DNA of 64,000 nt from the NCBI GenBank assembly GCA_016165875.1, contig JABBOT010000082.1:930001-994000 (forward strand), read 5' to 3'. The notes under the pieces are model-generated. The model had not been told where the DNA came from, did not search any database, and saw only the letters and a list, made by a program, of their open reading frames with translations. Below, piece by piece: positions 23,965-35,999 of the stretch. Position numbers and translations under genes: made by a program. Every line of letters begins with the position of its first letter. Position 1 is the stretch's first letter. This stretch comes from Acanthopleura granulata. Taxonomy: Eukaryota; Mollusca; Polyplacophora; Chitonida; Chitonidae.

Positions 23965-25730
23965 TATTCTCAAATACAATATAGGATACTGAAAATTAAA
24001 ATAATATAGCAGGTCTAAAAGAAGACATCAGACGAAACATAACCGTCTGTTCATTACCATATTGTATATCTTACGTATATTTTTATTTTTTTTCTCATAA
24101 ACTGATTTTCACTTTATTATACTTGTTCACGTATTCGACAAACAATGCGTGCTTTATAAAAATGAAAGAAAAGCATACAACTCAATTAAATATTTGTTGA
24201 TCGGGAAATCAACCTCCAATGAATACATTTCTGAGGCTCCCTTGGTCTATATTATGGTGATGAAGAACAAACGCACATGATACTAATCTAAGAACGTGAT
24301 ATTGATACGGTATTAACTTCTGTCATGCGTTGACGAAGACTTGTCCATGGTAAGCAAATAACAACGGTACTCTGACGTCTGTTCTAGTCTACCAGTCAAA
24401 AGAAACGAAGCCCGTCATGGGTTGACGCCATCCGCCAATCAGGTAGCGCAGAGCTTTGGGATTAGCGAACAAACTGTCATCGTTATGGCATGACGAGTTT
24501 TCGATGGAATGTACTGTGTTAGCAAAACTGTCTCCCGCTCAGTTGCCTGGGCCGCACTTGGTGACGCCGGAAAATGTACGTGTCATGCCCTGGAGCTTGT
24601 CTCTTGTTGACGAAAGTCAAAACACCCAGAGCCGTGAAACGAACAGGTTTAAATGTACGACACAGTCATCGCCCCTGGCTATGATAGTAGATCTGGTAGT
24701 AGGCCTAGTAGTCGGCGCTCGCGGCGATAGGTAACGAGAGGTCCTTAGATTGTAAAATGTTGAAGTCCATTCACAAAATTTAAAATATTGCTTCATCACT
24801 GAGCACGCTATCACGCTAAAGTAGGTGAAACATATAAGGTCAGTTGACGAGATATGCAGTAAGTCATCCAGCAGGAAAAATAAGCAATCCGTGAAAAGAA
24901 AAAGAGTTACAAAGCACACAGCGACCAAATGAAAGTGTGATGATCGGTATCCGGACCCCACGAGGGTTATCTCGTGACGCGTTTATACCGGATTTTTCTA
25001 TCCTGAATGAGATGTAGGCTATAAAAAAATGCAGCGACAGGCAGCCAAGTGATCAGCACTGCAGATGCTGGGACAGCAACCTGGCGTGAAAGCAGAACTT
25101 ACTTTATGAAGTATAGAGAGGTGAAAAGAGCTTCCGCTCTCCAAGTTACCCTGACAATCCTGCGCATAGTTCAATGACGTCAGTGATTATACATCCAAAG
25201 GCATTGTGGGAGGTGAAATGAGGCAAAAGGTAAGCTGTAAATAGATGCAGGCTACGTACAGCATTTCCTGATTTGGTAGGGAACTAGTCCCAACTATTTC
25301 AGTTGGCATTAATTGTCGATTTTTTTCCATCTGACTTTACTCTCGCTTTCCTGTCCAAATGCAAGTTTATTGCAGATTTAATACCAGGTTGATACTTAGG
25401 CGAATACGCATATCCGTAAAACTACACTGAAATAAATAAATAAGTTACACTTGACGAAGTGTCACACAATATCAAGAACATATATGATCACTTGTTTCAC
25501 TCTAATATGGGCACCATTTTTTGAGCAAAAATGTCTTGCTTGAATGATCGGCACAATATTTTTGTATCTATGCGTGTTCTCTTTAGATTGTGACCACACA
25601 CATATGGCTTTATCACGTAGTTACCAACCCAACTCTGCTATGGTGTAAGCACCAGGAATGTCTAAGTACATCTAATTAACCACGTTTGATTGGAACACGA
25701 GTATTGAATGTGACTCGTAGCTATTGACTG
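23965..25730. other. Unassigned stretch with a possible promoter region
   Basis: No gene recognised. On the minus strand a TGACGTCA (25,174-25,181) is followed by a donor-like AAAGTAAGT near 25,103 and an open frame (24,961 down to 24,617) beginning with a hydrophobic LVAVCFVTLFLFTDCLFFLL segment. The chain is suggestive only. Confidence 0.3.
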
Positions 25731-25764
25731 AAGGCGGATTAAGAGCGCATGACGGCATTTCTAT

Positions 25765-25960
25765 GCAGTTTTGCGTGGTATTTCATGTTGAGTTACTTAA
25801 ATCGCATCACTTGATATGAATAGTAACATGAAACGCAATTTCATGTGGTATTTCACGTCGGATTATTTCAATGGGATCACATAATATTAATTAATAATAT
25901 TTATTAAAACACATTTTCACGTGATATTTCATGCCAATCCCATTATTTGTTAAAACATCT
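25765..25960 (+). repeat. Three diverged tandem copies, about 85 bp
   Basis: TTTGCGTGGTATTTCATG, TTTCATGTGGTATTTCACG and TTTTCACGTGATATTTCATG begin three similar blocks, each followed by a TTA-C/T-T-AA then AT-G-ATCAC segment. Confidence 0.6.
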
Positions 25961-26302
25961 TGCTAACCAGTCAGGTTAAGTCAAACTGAACCGTGGGAAG
26001 CCAAGTGCGATAGAAACACTATTGTGTATTTCTTTTCTAAATTTGCAGAAAAAAATTCACATTTATGCAACCATTAGCTGAAGTATCATGAGGCTAAATT
26101 AAAGAAAAATTCAGCAATCACTTACTGGAAGACTTGCTAGTTTTGAAACATTTTTTGTCCATAATCATGGACCTTATTTTGACAGAACACACGACTCTTT
26201 TAGAAATGACTTGGTAGCAGACATTTTCTTCATGATATAACTAGTATTTAGTTTCATTTAAAACAAAATAATTTAAAGATAAATTGTTTAGTTTGACCAT
26301 TT

Positions 26303-26463
26303 GTATTTATTTATTTATTTGATTGGTGTTTTACGCCGTTCTCAAGAATATTTCACTTATACGACTATGGGAGGAAACCGGGCAGGGCCCGGGGAAAACC
26401 CACGACCATCTGCAGGTTGCAGGCAAACCTTTCTAGGTACAGCCGGAGAGAAAGCCAGCATGA
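26303..26463 (-). mobile_element. SINE family A, 3' two-thirds
   Basis: Tail TTTATTTATTTATTTGATTG, GTGTTTTACGCCGTTCTCAA, then an internal deletion of the GGCCAGCATTAT block and the core through GAAAGCCAGCATGA. Confidence 0.9.
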
Positions 26464-26584
26464 GGCGATTTGTAGGGAAGAAAGAGCTGTTCTGTTTCTG
26501 AAATTCGAGACCCTTGCCTCTAATCAATATTACGTATGTTACGCGTCCGAAAGTGGGCTAGTTACGCGTCAAACGTCAGTGGTT

Positions 26585-26675
26585 TTCTCTGGTGTTCTCC
26601 TCGGATTAAACTGGCCGCCATCATATAAGTGGTCAATACTTGGGTTTGACGTTTAAATAACAATGAAATAAATAA
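26585..26675 (+). mobile_element. SINE family A, 3' end
   Basis: TGGCCGCCATCATATAAGTG then GACGTTTAAATAACAATG and an AAATAAAT tail. Opposite in orientation to the copy 120 bp upstream. Confidence 0.6.
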
Positions 26676-26704
26676 AGGAATATTACCTCTCGTTTTTTTC
26701 GTTC

Positions 26705-26825
26705 ATTTATTTATTTGATTGTTCTTTAATACTCATGAGTATAGAATGGCGGTAAGTTTTATGGGATTAGCAAATCGGAATGCTCGGAGCAAACCACCTA
26801 CATTTGGCAACTTACTGACGAGCTT
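26705..26825. repeat. Dispersed repeat family C, copy
   Basis: TTTATTTATTTGATTG, a decayed AATGGCGG block, then CGGAATGCTCGGAGCAAACC and a GGCAACTTACTGACGAGC end. Confidence 0.5.
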
Positions 26826-27109
26826 ATTGCCGAGCATATAGGTTATTTTGGTCTTGCTATTATTGAATAGAGCGAGTGAGGTTAATGCGAGTTATAAATA
26901 CTGTCTCCCAATTTCTAACGTATTAACACTAATTATGAAATTCGTATTTACAGATTACATTTGCAAGTTATATTTTGTAATACACAACGTTTTCCTGTTT
27001 GCCCATAGAACGATTTCAGAGATTGTATTTTTCATTCCTCTACTGTAACAACTGACTTGAACATTTATTCATTTATTTGATTGATGTTTTACCCCTGTAA
27101 GGATACCAC

Positions 27110-27650
27110 TATCGGAGAGGAAAAACGATAAACAAATGACTTGTTCAACTCTCAGACAGCGATAGGCCTTAGACAAGATCAAACAAAGAAACGCGAAGAC
27201 GCTAGACTAAAGTTCAATACATATATTTCAACAAAATATACCAATAGTACAACTGACAATAATATACACAACGATACAGATAATTACAATATATATATAT
27301 TTTCTTACGGATGTTAGTGTCTCAAATCCTGATGGAATATTCCGGCTTGCAAAGGCAAGTCAGTCCACGTAAATATAGAATCATCAGTCCTGCGGAATTC
27401 TCGAATTAAAGGATGACAAGTCCTGTGGTGACGAACAGCACAGGGCCCGGTACGCCGACAATAGTAGATATACAAGTCCGCGGCAAGGTGTAAGTTTCCA
27501 GGGCAGACGTGTTGACAATAGCATCCGTAATGCCGAGCTGGCGATGTATGTTTCACTCCTCGGAAATGTACACAAAATCACTTTCAGGCTAAACTGGGAT
27601 GAAATGTATGTAATCGCACAAAGAGACAATGAGCGATACAAGCTCCAAAG
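27110..27650. other. Non-coding stretch, nothing recognised
   Basis: A short AT run lies near 27,285-27,300. The minus-strand frames at 27,314-27,641 overlap one another and show no domain. Confidence 0.4.
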
Positions 27651-27654
27651 AACC

Positions 27655-28156
27655 TCTCACACCAAACAGCAAGTGGCGAAACACAAATTCACAAAGTGCT
27701 GCGCAAGGCAAAATGGAGTATAAAATGACAAAATTGTCGAAAGACGTGTAAACCAGTATCTCCAAAATCCCACAAAAATCCTTCTGAGCAGACAAGAGCA
27801 AATATGGCTCGCGTGGACACAAGTAAAACGACTGCTCTCAAAGTGGACGTAAGTAAATGAATGCTCACCAGTGGACATACCAAAATGACTACGAGCTTAA
27901 CAACTTCGTCTCTCATATTTATAGGCTGCCGTAAAGAAAATTCTGGATGGTTTTTTTTTATGGGTACAAGAATGTACGCTCTATATACAATGACACGAAG
28001 TCATTAACACAGAAGCCTCTAGAACATGCGACTGAAGTCCAGCGCAGGCTATCATGCACACAAAGAAAAAAAATGTAGGTCAGACACAAACCTTGTTAGC
28101 GGGAAAAGAAACAAAAAAAAATATAATACAATATTTTAAAACCTGGGTTCGTAACA
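27655..28156. repeat. Dispersed 0.5-kb repeat, copy 2
   Basis: Partner of 12,000-12,465 in the same orientation. Shared blocks include AGCAAGTGGCGAAACACAA, ACTTCGTCTCTCATATTTAT, GTAAAGAAAATTCTGG, AGAATGTACGCT and CAATATTTTAAAA, ending at CGTAACA where a SINE begins. Minus-strand frames through it are repeat-derived. Confidence 0.75.
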
Positions 28157-28396
28157 CGCCGTACTCAAGAATATTTCACTTATATGGCGGCTGCCAGCGT
28201 TATGGTGGGAGGAAACCTGGCAGAACCCTGGGGAAACCCACGACCATCCGCAAGTTGCTGGTAGACCTCCCCACGTATGGCCGGAGAGGAAGCCAGCATG
28301 AGCTGGACTTGAACTCACAGCGACCACATTGGTGGGAGGCTTCTGGGTCATTACGCTGCACTAGCGCGCTACCGGACTGAGCAACGGAGGCGCCCC
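28155..28396 (-). mobile_element. SINE family A, full length
   Basis: ACGCCGTACTCAAGAATATT at the 3' side, core, ACTTGAACTCACAGCGACCA and a head ending CTACCGGACTGAGCAACGG. It lacks the AATA tail and starts exactly where the 0.5-kb repeat ends. Confidence 0.94.
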
Positions 28397-28399
28397 TTG

Positions 28400-29645
28400 A
28401 TTTAAATAGGGTGTTAATATATTGTTTTCACCACAGACCTATAGATATAAATATCATTTAGGTTACACATAGGCACTTGGAGTAATTGGATCCGATTTGG
28501 CTCCGAATTGATATTAAATTGATATTTATTTTGGGGGTTGAAGTTGACAAAATTACTACATAAATAATGAGGAAAATTAATGCGCTCGTGTAACATATAC
28601 TGAATCACACTACACAGCCTCTCATTTTCTTGTCATGCCGACTGAAGCTTTTCCGCCTTAAGCGATGCGTCAGGGAGCAGGGGATGGGGTGTAGGAGGTC
28701 GGTGTCCCATAACACTCGGTACCATGTTAGCTGTCACAGGGTGACATTACATATGTCCTGGCGCGGAGTGATATTAGCGCCTGACACCTTACCGGCTTCC
28801 GGTGATAAATTGGGGTAATTCACGCGCTATACCAACCTAATTTAACTCCTACAGTCCCATTATAGACGTATACACCTGACTGACCTACAGGTACATATGA
28901 ACGTAAATTACCAAATGGGTATAAGTATTGTATATGCCTTAAATAAAGCGTGATATGAGCAGCCCAGCGATATTCAGGGCATTTGCAAGGTGTCATGTTT
29001 TCTTTTCGCCCCGAATGATCATAAAGTGCTTTTTGGTACTTCCTCTGCATGGGCGATTTTGGAGTCGATACTTATGATCTTTTTACATAATTCGAAGACT
29101 ATGGCCTTATTATTTCAAATTTTGATATTTTCTCCACATAAGCAAAGAATAAGTGTTATAATTACATTTTAAATTTTGACTTTGGTAAAAACAGGCTTTA
29201 TGGAATCGTACCCAGGCCTGTATGAAAACTATCTCGTTCGGGAATCTGTGAATTAAACCATCTGCAAACTTCGACAAATAGTACATATTTTTAGAAGTTT
29301 CAGCCGGAGATTACTCCACGTAAATCGAAGTTGTCACAAAGATATATTTTTTTTATTGTTTAAGGATATACGCATGAGGTGGTTGATTTGATTAATTCAG
29401 TGCCTTGAATATTTGCGGAAATCAATTCTAATGAAGAACCTTTCCCGGGTAGAAGTACTTCGGGTCCAAGCTGTGAGGTCTGTTGATCACGTAGTGCTTT
29501 TTGCAATCAGGATTTATTGACAAAGTGTTAACGCAGTACAAGAATAAAATAATGTCAGGAGCTCCTCGGGGATTAGAGTGGGAAATGGCTTAGCACATAA
29601 ACTTTCGTCGGATGGTAGTGTATTCAACAGATCCGCTTGGTGTAA
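28400..29645. other. Non-coding stretch, nothing recognised
   Basis: No repeat family or domain recognised. Frames are short. Confidence 0.45.
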
Positions 29646-29649
29646 CTGC

Positions 29650-29878
29650 GTTTACTTATTTATTCGTCTCATTGGAGTTTTACGCCATACTCAAGAATAT
29701 TTCTCTTATACGACAGCGGCCAGCAATATGGTGAGAGGAAACCGGACAAAGCCCGGGGAATACCCACGACCATTCACACGTTGCTGACAGGCCTTCCCAC
29801 GTACGGCTGGACAGGAAGCCAGCATCAGCTGGATTTCAACTCACAGGCAGCGATGGCGCTGGTGAGAGGCTGCTGGTT
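29650..29878 (-). mobile_element. SINE family A
   Basis: ACTCAAGAATATTTCTCTTA, GGCCAGCAATATGGTGAGAG, the core, then GGATTTCAACTCACAGGCAG. The outermost head is missing. Confidence 0.92.
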
Positions 29879-29889
29879 GTTCCTAGTGT

Positions 29890-30380
29890 AACTGCGTGTA
29901 TGTTGTATTACTTCATTTCGCCATATTTCGTTATCCTTTGCCTGTGTTGTGTATTTAGAAATAAGCTACTCGAGGCTCCCCGTTTATTTATCTATGGTCA
30001 TAATTTTGTTCGTACCCTAAACTCTACCGGAGCGCAAGAAAAGAGAAGTACGCAGAAAAAAATAGACAAAAGTTAATTTATTAATAGTGTTGTAGAATCT
30101 GGGATAATTATAATGTCCAGAATATATATAGCTTACTTCTCATCATTGCAACTAATATTCAGTGCTCACCTTTGTTTTTTAGCACCACGTTGGTGACGTT
30201 ACACAGTTTTAATATTCGGGCAGAGAAAGTGTAATTGTATTGTGGATAAAAATAAACAATTTATTTAAATAGTTATTTAGCTGTTTGATTGGTGCTTTGA
30301 CATCGTACTCAAGAATGTTTTTTTCGCCTGATGGCAGTCAGCTTTATGGCTTGAAGACCCCCGAGTGTCTTCAACCTCGG
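29890..30380. other. Non-coding, with a family C-like fragment
   Basis: A degenerate GTTTGATTGGTGCTTTGACA with CGTACTCAAGAATG lies near 30,280-30,330. Otherwise nothing recognised. Confidence 0.4.
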
Positions 30381-30385
30381 CTGAT

Positions 30386-30595
30386 ACGATTTATTCATTC
30401 ATTTATTTGACTGGAGTTGTACGCCGCACTCAAGAATATTTCACTTATACGATGGCGGCCAGCATTATGGTGGGAGACGTCGGGCAAAGCCCTCGGCGGA
30501 ACTTTCTACGTGCATGAGCTGGAATTGAACTCACAGAGACCACATTGGTGAGAGGCAACTGGATCATTGCGCCTCGTTGCGAAGCCCCCTCCCTT
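30386..30595 (-). mobile_element. SINE family A, internally deleted
   Basis: Tail TTTATTCATTCATTTATTTG, GCACTCAAGAATATTTCACT, GGCCAGCATTATGGTGGGAG, then the middle is lost before GCATGAGCTGGAATTGAACT and a decayed head. Confidence 0.9.
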
Positions 30596-30599
30596 CCCG

Positions 30600-32570
30600 G
30601 CTGATACTACAGTCTAACTTCTGACAGCTCAAGGTGATAGATCATTGTGGGTCCGACACACTGTTGTGAGAATCCGTGTATAAATTAAGGAGGAGCATGC
30701 AAAGTGATGTAGGCAAAAAAGCCGTTTGAACCTGAATAGCTGTGTTTAAAGTTGAAAAATATTCTTTTGACGTCATCAGAGTATCTACCTATGAACAACG
30801 TTTGGCTAAAGGTTTCATTAAACTCACAATAAAATTTAAATGTTTACTTTATTACACGTAACTTCATTAAAATGTTTAAAAAGATGTATTTTTAGTCATA
30901 ACTTTTCAGTTGCCCGTCCGTTGAACTGTGTTTGTTTTCGTTGTTTTTCGTTTTTTTGCTTGTTGTTTCTGTACCAATCTTTAACTGTTGGTAAGTTCAA
31001 ATCCAAAATGACAAATTGCATTCTAAAAATACAAACAGCCTATGGGGAAATCCAGGCAGATGGGGTTTAACATACACATTAAACAAACTAAACGATTTTT
31101 TTAAAAGAATTATTCATTCTTGATTCGATTGTATCAAGGCTATGATACACTTGGTCAGTTAGAGCCATGAATGGATATTTGAACATTCAGGCTGGGCTTA
31201 ATGACATTTTAACCTTTGGTAAGTGGTTTGTTAACTTTTGAAATGTAGATTACTTTGATGTTTTACTTAGATATACAAAGTGCAATGCTTTATAAGATTC
31301 TGCGGTTATGCTTTGATTGACGTTATCAAAAATTGCGTCTACAGCTGAAGACAGTGTTGGATCACCACAAGAATTCCAGTACCGTGAGGTTATTTGTCAC
31401 AAAATTAACCGTCCTTTATGACCATCATGCTCTAGTGCGCATCGTGACACACAATATAGGTGCATTTAAACAGAAAACCTGTTGGTCAGAAGTAAAATAT
31501 TTTTCTTGTTTCTTTTTAATCCAATGCAAAAATATATTACGTTTTCGTTTTCTTTTGCTTTTACGCAATGATGATATACATTATTAATATTTAATATCTT
31601 TGTGCAGCCATGAGTATAACGCGCTTGCTCATTTCGCTGAAGGGTGGACTCTCCGCAGTCTGTGCCCGCGGACACAGACTTTGTAAGTCTACCTGCTGAG
31701 GGTCAAACAACGGTTCACTTTCATGTACAGTTAACTTGTTGACTTCGTACAAGTTAAAAGTTACTGAGTATGGCTTCAATAATAATAAAATAATATTAAA
31801 TAACTGTCAACACCATAGATATAATATTGACATTTTGTTGCTGTGATAACCTATTTCTATCAGTCGCCACGATTAGGCTGAGATATTGTCGAAGTGGCGT
31901 TAATCCATAATCATTCATTCATTTCTATCAGTTGAGCACCTCGAGTAAAAAGAGCCAAGTTACAGATTTTACTTCTTGGGGTTTTAATGTTGGGGTCAAC
32001 ATGGAATTCGACCTCGTGAGCCCTGATTACGAGGAGGCTCACGTGAACATGTTCCATATCATGTCAAACATGTCAGCACTTAACAACGCGTGACGAGAGA
32101 CGCGTGATGAACACGTAACCACAAGCACACGTGGATCTTATTGAAATGAGGCCATGCCTAAGTTACTAAAATAGCCAGTCCAGCTGACTTTACATGCGAT
32201 GTATTAAGTGTCTCTTCGAATGCGTAGTGATATCTTTCGACGCGTAGTGCACAGTGGGTTTTTATAGGTCAAGAGTTAAAGTAGATAAAACCTGCACTTA
32301 GTTTTCCGGAAAAATGAATATAAGCGCCCATAAGGAGTTTGAAATGTACAGTCCGATGTTGTCATTGGAAAAGTTTTAGTTCTTTTTTTTAACCTTTCCT
32401 ATAACAGAACTCAGCAGAGTTGAAAAATTCATCCATGTGTGGTGAAACAACACACAAATCTGCGTAACTCTCCGATCTTCTGATATTCTGTGGCAATCCC
32501 TTTGATACAATGGGAAAGTAATACTTATTTTATGTCATAGTTTTATTTTTGCTTTGTGTATTAACAAACT
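30600..32570. other. Non-coding stretch, nothing recognised
   Basis: A family F-like GCTGAGATATTGTCGAAGTG with GGCGTTAATCC lies at 31,876-31,905. Short frames carry no domain. Confidence 0.45.
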
Positions 32571-32575
32571 TATTA

Positions 32576-32990
32576 TGCAAATGAGGTTTACTTCAAATTA
32601 CTTCAGGAAAATTATGCATTCAACTGAACTCCTTCGACTTCGGGGAAGATGTGTGAAGTGACCCGGAAGTTATTTCGACGAGACGATATGTTCACTTTGC
32701 ACCTCATTATCACTTAGTAAGTTACTTCCTTCTCACTGGACAGCGTGTGACTTTGCCAGAACTGTTAAATTTTTGGGAAGCTTGCATCACCTGTGAAGCA
32801 CTACTTTGTTATGCAAATGAGTACTTTAAAGTACTTTACAAATGATACATGCAACTGAACTCTCTGAACTTTTGGGAAAATATATGTGCAATGACCCGAA
32901 AGTTATTTTGACGAGGCGACATTTTCACTGAATTTGCATCTCATTGGGACTTACTGTGAATAACTTCCTTCTCACTGGACAGAGCATGAT
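32576..32990 (+). repeat. Two-copy direct repeat, unit about 175 bp
   Basis: Copy 1 (32,576-32,750) and copy 2 (32,812-32,990) share, in order, TGCAAATGAG, GCAACTGAACTC-type, GTG-AATGACCCGAAAGTTAT, the ACGAG-CGA block, and ACTTCCTTCTCACTGGACAG. No coding capacity is seen. Confidence 0.8.
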
Positions 32991-33639
32991 GGCCCCAGGC
33001 CCTGTAGCAAGCTTCCATAATCGACAATGTTGATGTGGCAGCACTGTAACTCACCCCGAAACGTTCGATGGTCCAGTATCAGTGCGACCTATATACATTA
33101 TTTAAACTTAGAAAAAAGGGTTCTAGAAAAACTTGACATCATTTAAACATCAAAATCTTCCGCATTCTATGCGATCAGCTGGAGTGAGTGAAGCTAAATG
33201 GCGTCAAACTCTGATACTCAACATTTTACCGGACATCCTTTTCTCTTTCGCTAAGACTTTAAAAATGTTCATGAGTAAAACCCATACGTACCTGGCCAAA
33301 GTTAACATGATTTCAACTATCTTCATACCAAGCATCACCTAGACTTGATAAAAAGTGAAAACAGATCGCTGGATGCATACAAAGATTTTTAAACCTAAAA
33401 TACACAGAATATATTCGAAAATTGGAAGTGATAATATGAGGGCCTGATTCGTTATGCCGTGCTCTGGGATCCAACAAGCATTAAGTGGACGGAATCGCAC
33501 CGAGAAAAGCAATACAGTGCATGGTTAAAGCACTTTGTTACTAACTGGAAAACGAATGCTTAAGACAAAAGACATTTGACCAATACGTGCTGCTCGGATA
33601 GAGTACAGCAAGGGTGAAGTATCGATCAATCTGTGCATG

Positions 33640-33725
33640 GTGGTTCTATTTATGACTGATTAGGACGTCATGCCCGGTGTCTTCGGAATGGGAATCCAGC
33701 GAGGCAGCACTTTACACATGACTGG
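33640..33725 (+). mobile_element. SINE family B fragment
   Basis: GACGTCATGCCCGGTGTCTT, CGGAATGGGAATCCAGCGAG and a GCAGCACTT block match the middle of family B. Confidence 0.5.
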
Positions 33726-33729
33726 CCGA

Positions 33730-34550
33730 GGCCTGTGTGTTACAAGTGTGCGTCAGTGTATTATGGCATTACACACCGCTAAGAAACATCGGGAAATAAG
33801 TTTAATAGACACACGCTCAGCCAAACAATATATTTTCTGCTGTTAGGACGCCTCATTCTTCTCTGTTCGGACACAGTGCTTTCGAACTGAGACATATAAC
33901 AGGAAAGAATAAAAGATTTCACCGCTTAGGCCTATTTGATTAGGCGCGAAATGATCCCCTGAAATATTTTCAGTAGAACGTCGGGGCGATTAAGTTAGTT
34001 TTGCACTGAAAATAGGCTGTCATGTTTTTATTTGTGGAATGTGGGATTTCGCATTGCGAACTATTTTAAAAGGGACACTACTCATTTATATATACGAAGG
34101 TGAATTTGAAAAAGCAGCCAGTCAGACTTGTCAAATAATAAGAACTGCAATTTACATGGCTTCTTGTTTCACAAGTGTTCTGCCAATGTGATACCACACA
34201 GCATCACCATGCTCGATAAACTGGTGGACAAGACTTTTATACATTATTTCTATAGAACATGTGTATTCCTATTATACACTTTTGACGAGTCAATAATGAT
34301 AAGTTTCGTTGAGGGTTTTTAATAAAGATATCAATGAAGTCTGTATACATGTGTGTGACTAGAATGACGAATTTGAGGCGTGGTTTAAATCTAGATACAA
34401 GGTCGTATTTTTTGTGTGTGTATGGATTGAAATTAAAGTCTTCTGTAGTCACTGATCTGATCATACATGGATTAAAATTAACAGCTGTCATTAGATGTGA
34501 TCTACAAAATCTTCAGCACACTGCAGGGAAAGGCAATTGATAAATATTGG
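33730..34550. other. Non-coding stretch, nothing recognised
   Basis: Short frames on both strands without recognisable domains. Confidence 0.4.
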
Positions 34551-34555
34551 CAAAA

Positions 34556-34785
34556 AGGGGCACCTCGGTTAGCGCGCTAGCGCAGAATGACCTAGTTCCT
34601 AGGAGTTCCAGCTCATGCTAGCTTCCTCTCCGACTGTACGTGGGAAGGCCCTCCAGCAACCTGGTGATGGTCGTGGATTTCCCTGAGGCTCTGTCCGGGT
34701 TCATAATGGTGGTGGTCGTCGTACAAGTGAAATATTCTTGAGTACGGCGTAAAACACCGATCAAATAAATGAATAAATGAATATG
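34556..34785 (+). mobile_element. SINE family A, near full length
   Basis: Head GCACCTCGGTTAGCGCGCTA, a shortened promoter region, CTCATGCTAGCTTCCTCTCC, then CAAGTGAAATATTCTTGAGT, ACGGCGTAAAACACCGATC and an AAATGAAT tail. Confidence 0.93.
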
Positions 34786-34969
34786 ATAAGAATAATAATA
34801 GATTCAGAACATAACCTTGTGGAAAGCCTAGATTACTGGATCAACCCAATACAATTTATCATTTAAATCCCATATTATTTGTGAAGGTAATAATGAATTA
34901 ATGATTCTAATATTTTGACTTGCATTTATGAAAACGATCTGTGTGTTTCTGTGTACAGTTATGAAGACA

Positions 34970-35275
34970 AAAATCATGGATAAGATTCGAAAGAGACCCA
35001 CCTGTCACGGGTTAACGACTCCATCTAACTGAAGTCAAGATAACTTCTACTCTGTTGGGTATACGCTATGAAAACGATTGTTTGAAAGCAAAAAAAATCC
35101 TGTACACATCGCAGGGCACACAGTATGAGGTGCTAAAGTTCGAAAGAGACCCACCTATCACGGGTCAGTAACTTCAGCTTGAGTCAGGACAACTTTCATT
35201 CTGTTAGGTATACGTTAGGAAAACAACTGTTTTAAAAAATCCTGTACACATCGCAGGGCACACAAATGCCATGTG
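34970..35275 (+). repeat. Two-copy tandem repeat, period 153 bp
   Basis: TTCGAAAGAGACCCACCT starts at 34,986 and at 35,139, followed in both by CACGGGT, GTATACG, GAAAAC and CTGTACACATCGCAGGGCAC. Confidence 0.85.
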
Positions 35276-35279
35276 ATTA

Positions 35280-35850
35280 TATCTACCAAGCACGGAGTGA
35301 CTCCCTGGCCGGGAAAAAGTCTGCCCTTTTAGTCTAACAGTATTTTTCCTGAGGCATCTGGAATTTTTATGTGCGTTTTATTGCATTGTTAATTCATATG
35401 AATTCTTGCTCAGATATATCACTCAGGTCAAGAATTTTAAATATATTATGCGGATGTCATAAATCCGTTTAATCTGATGTTGAATGCGTTCTTTACAAAG
35501 ACATTTATTGGATCATATCTAAGGCAAATATGTGTGACAAAAACGTCATTAGTGGCTTCCTCGTTTAAACAACTTATGGACTGGCAAATACACTGAAGAA
35601 ATTAAAATATGCAATGAAAGTAATTTTTAACTGCATGTGCTAACGTGACTCATAATGTTCAAACGTGGAAATGTATACTACTTTTCTACGGATTTGTTGT
35701 CATGCACGAGATAAAAATCTTGAGTTTATTGTTATCGACCAGTCAAGCAAACAAAAAATTAATAGCACTTTCATTTAATGACGACCAACCATTCTAAAGA
35801 GGGCACCACTAATTTCAGAGGGCTATATAATAAAAGTTCCATTGAGGCAA
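35280..35850. other. Non-coding stretch, nothing recognised
   Basis: No recognisable feature. Confidence 0.4.
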
Positions 35851-35852
35851 TC

Positions 35853-35996
35853 TTAATGTATTTATTTGGTTTGTGTTTCAAGAGTATTCCACTTAAAAGG
35901 TGGCGGCCAACATTATGGTGGAAGGAAACCAGACAGAGCCCGGGGAACACCCACGGCCATCCGCAGGTTGCTGGCAGACCATCCCACGTACGAGGA
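35853..35996 (-). mobile_element. SINE family A, truncated
   Basis: TATTTATTTGGTTTGTGTTT, AAGAGTATTCCACTTAAAAG, GCGGCCAACATTATGGTGGA and the core up to CCCACGTACGAGG. The head is absent. Confidence 0.88.
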
Positions 35997-35999
35997 AAT

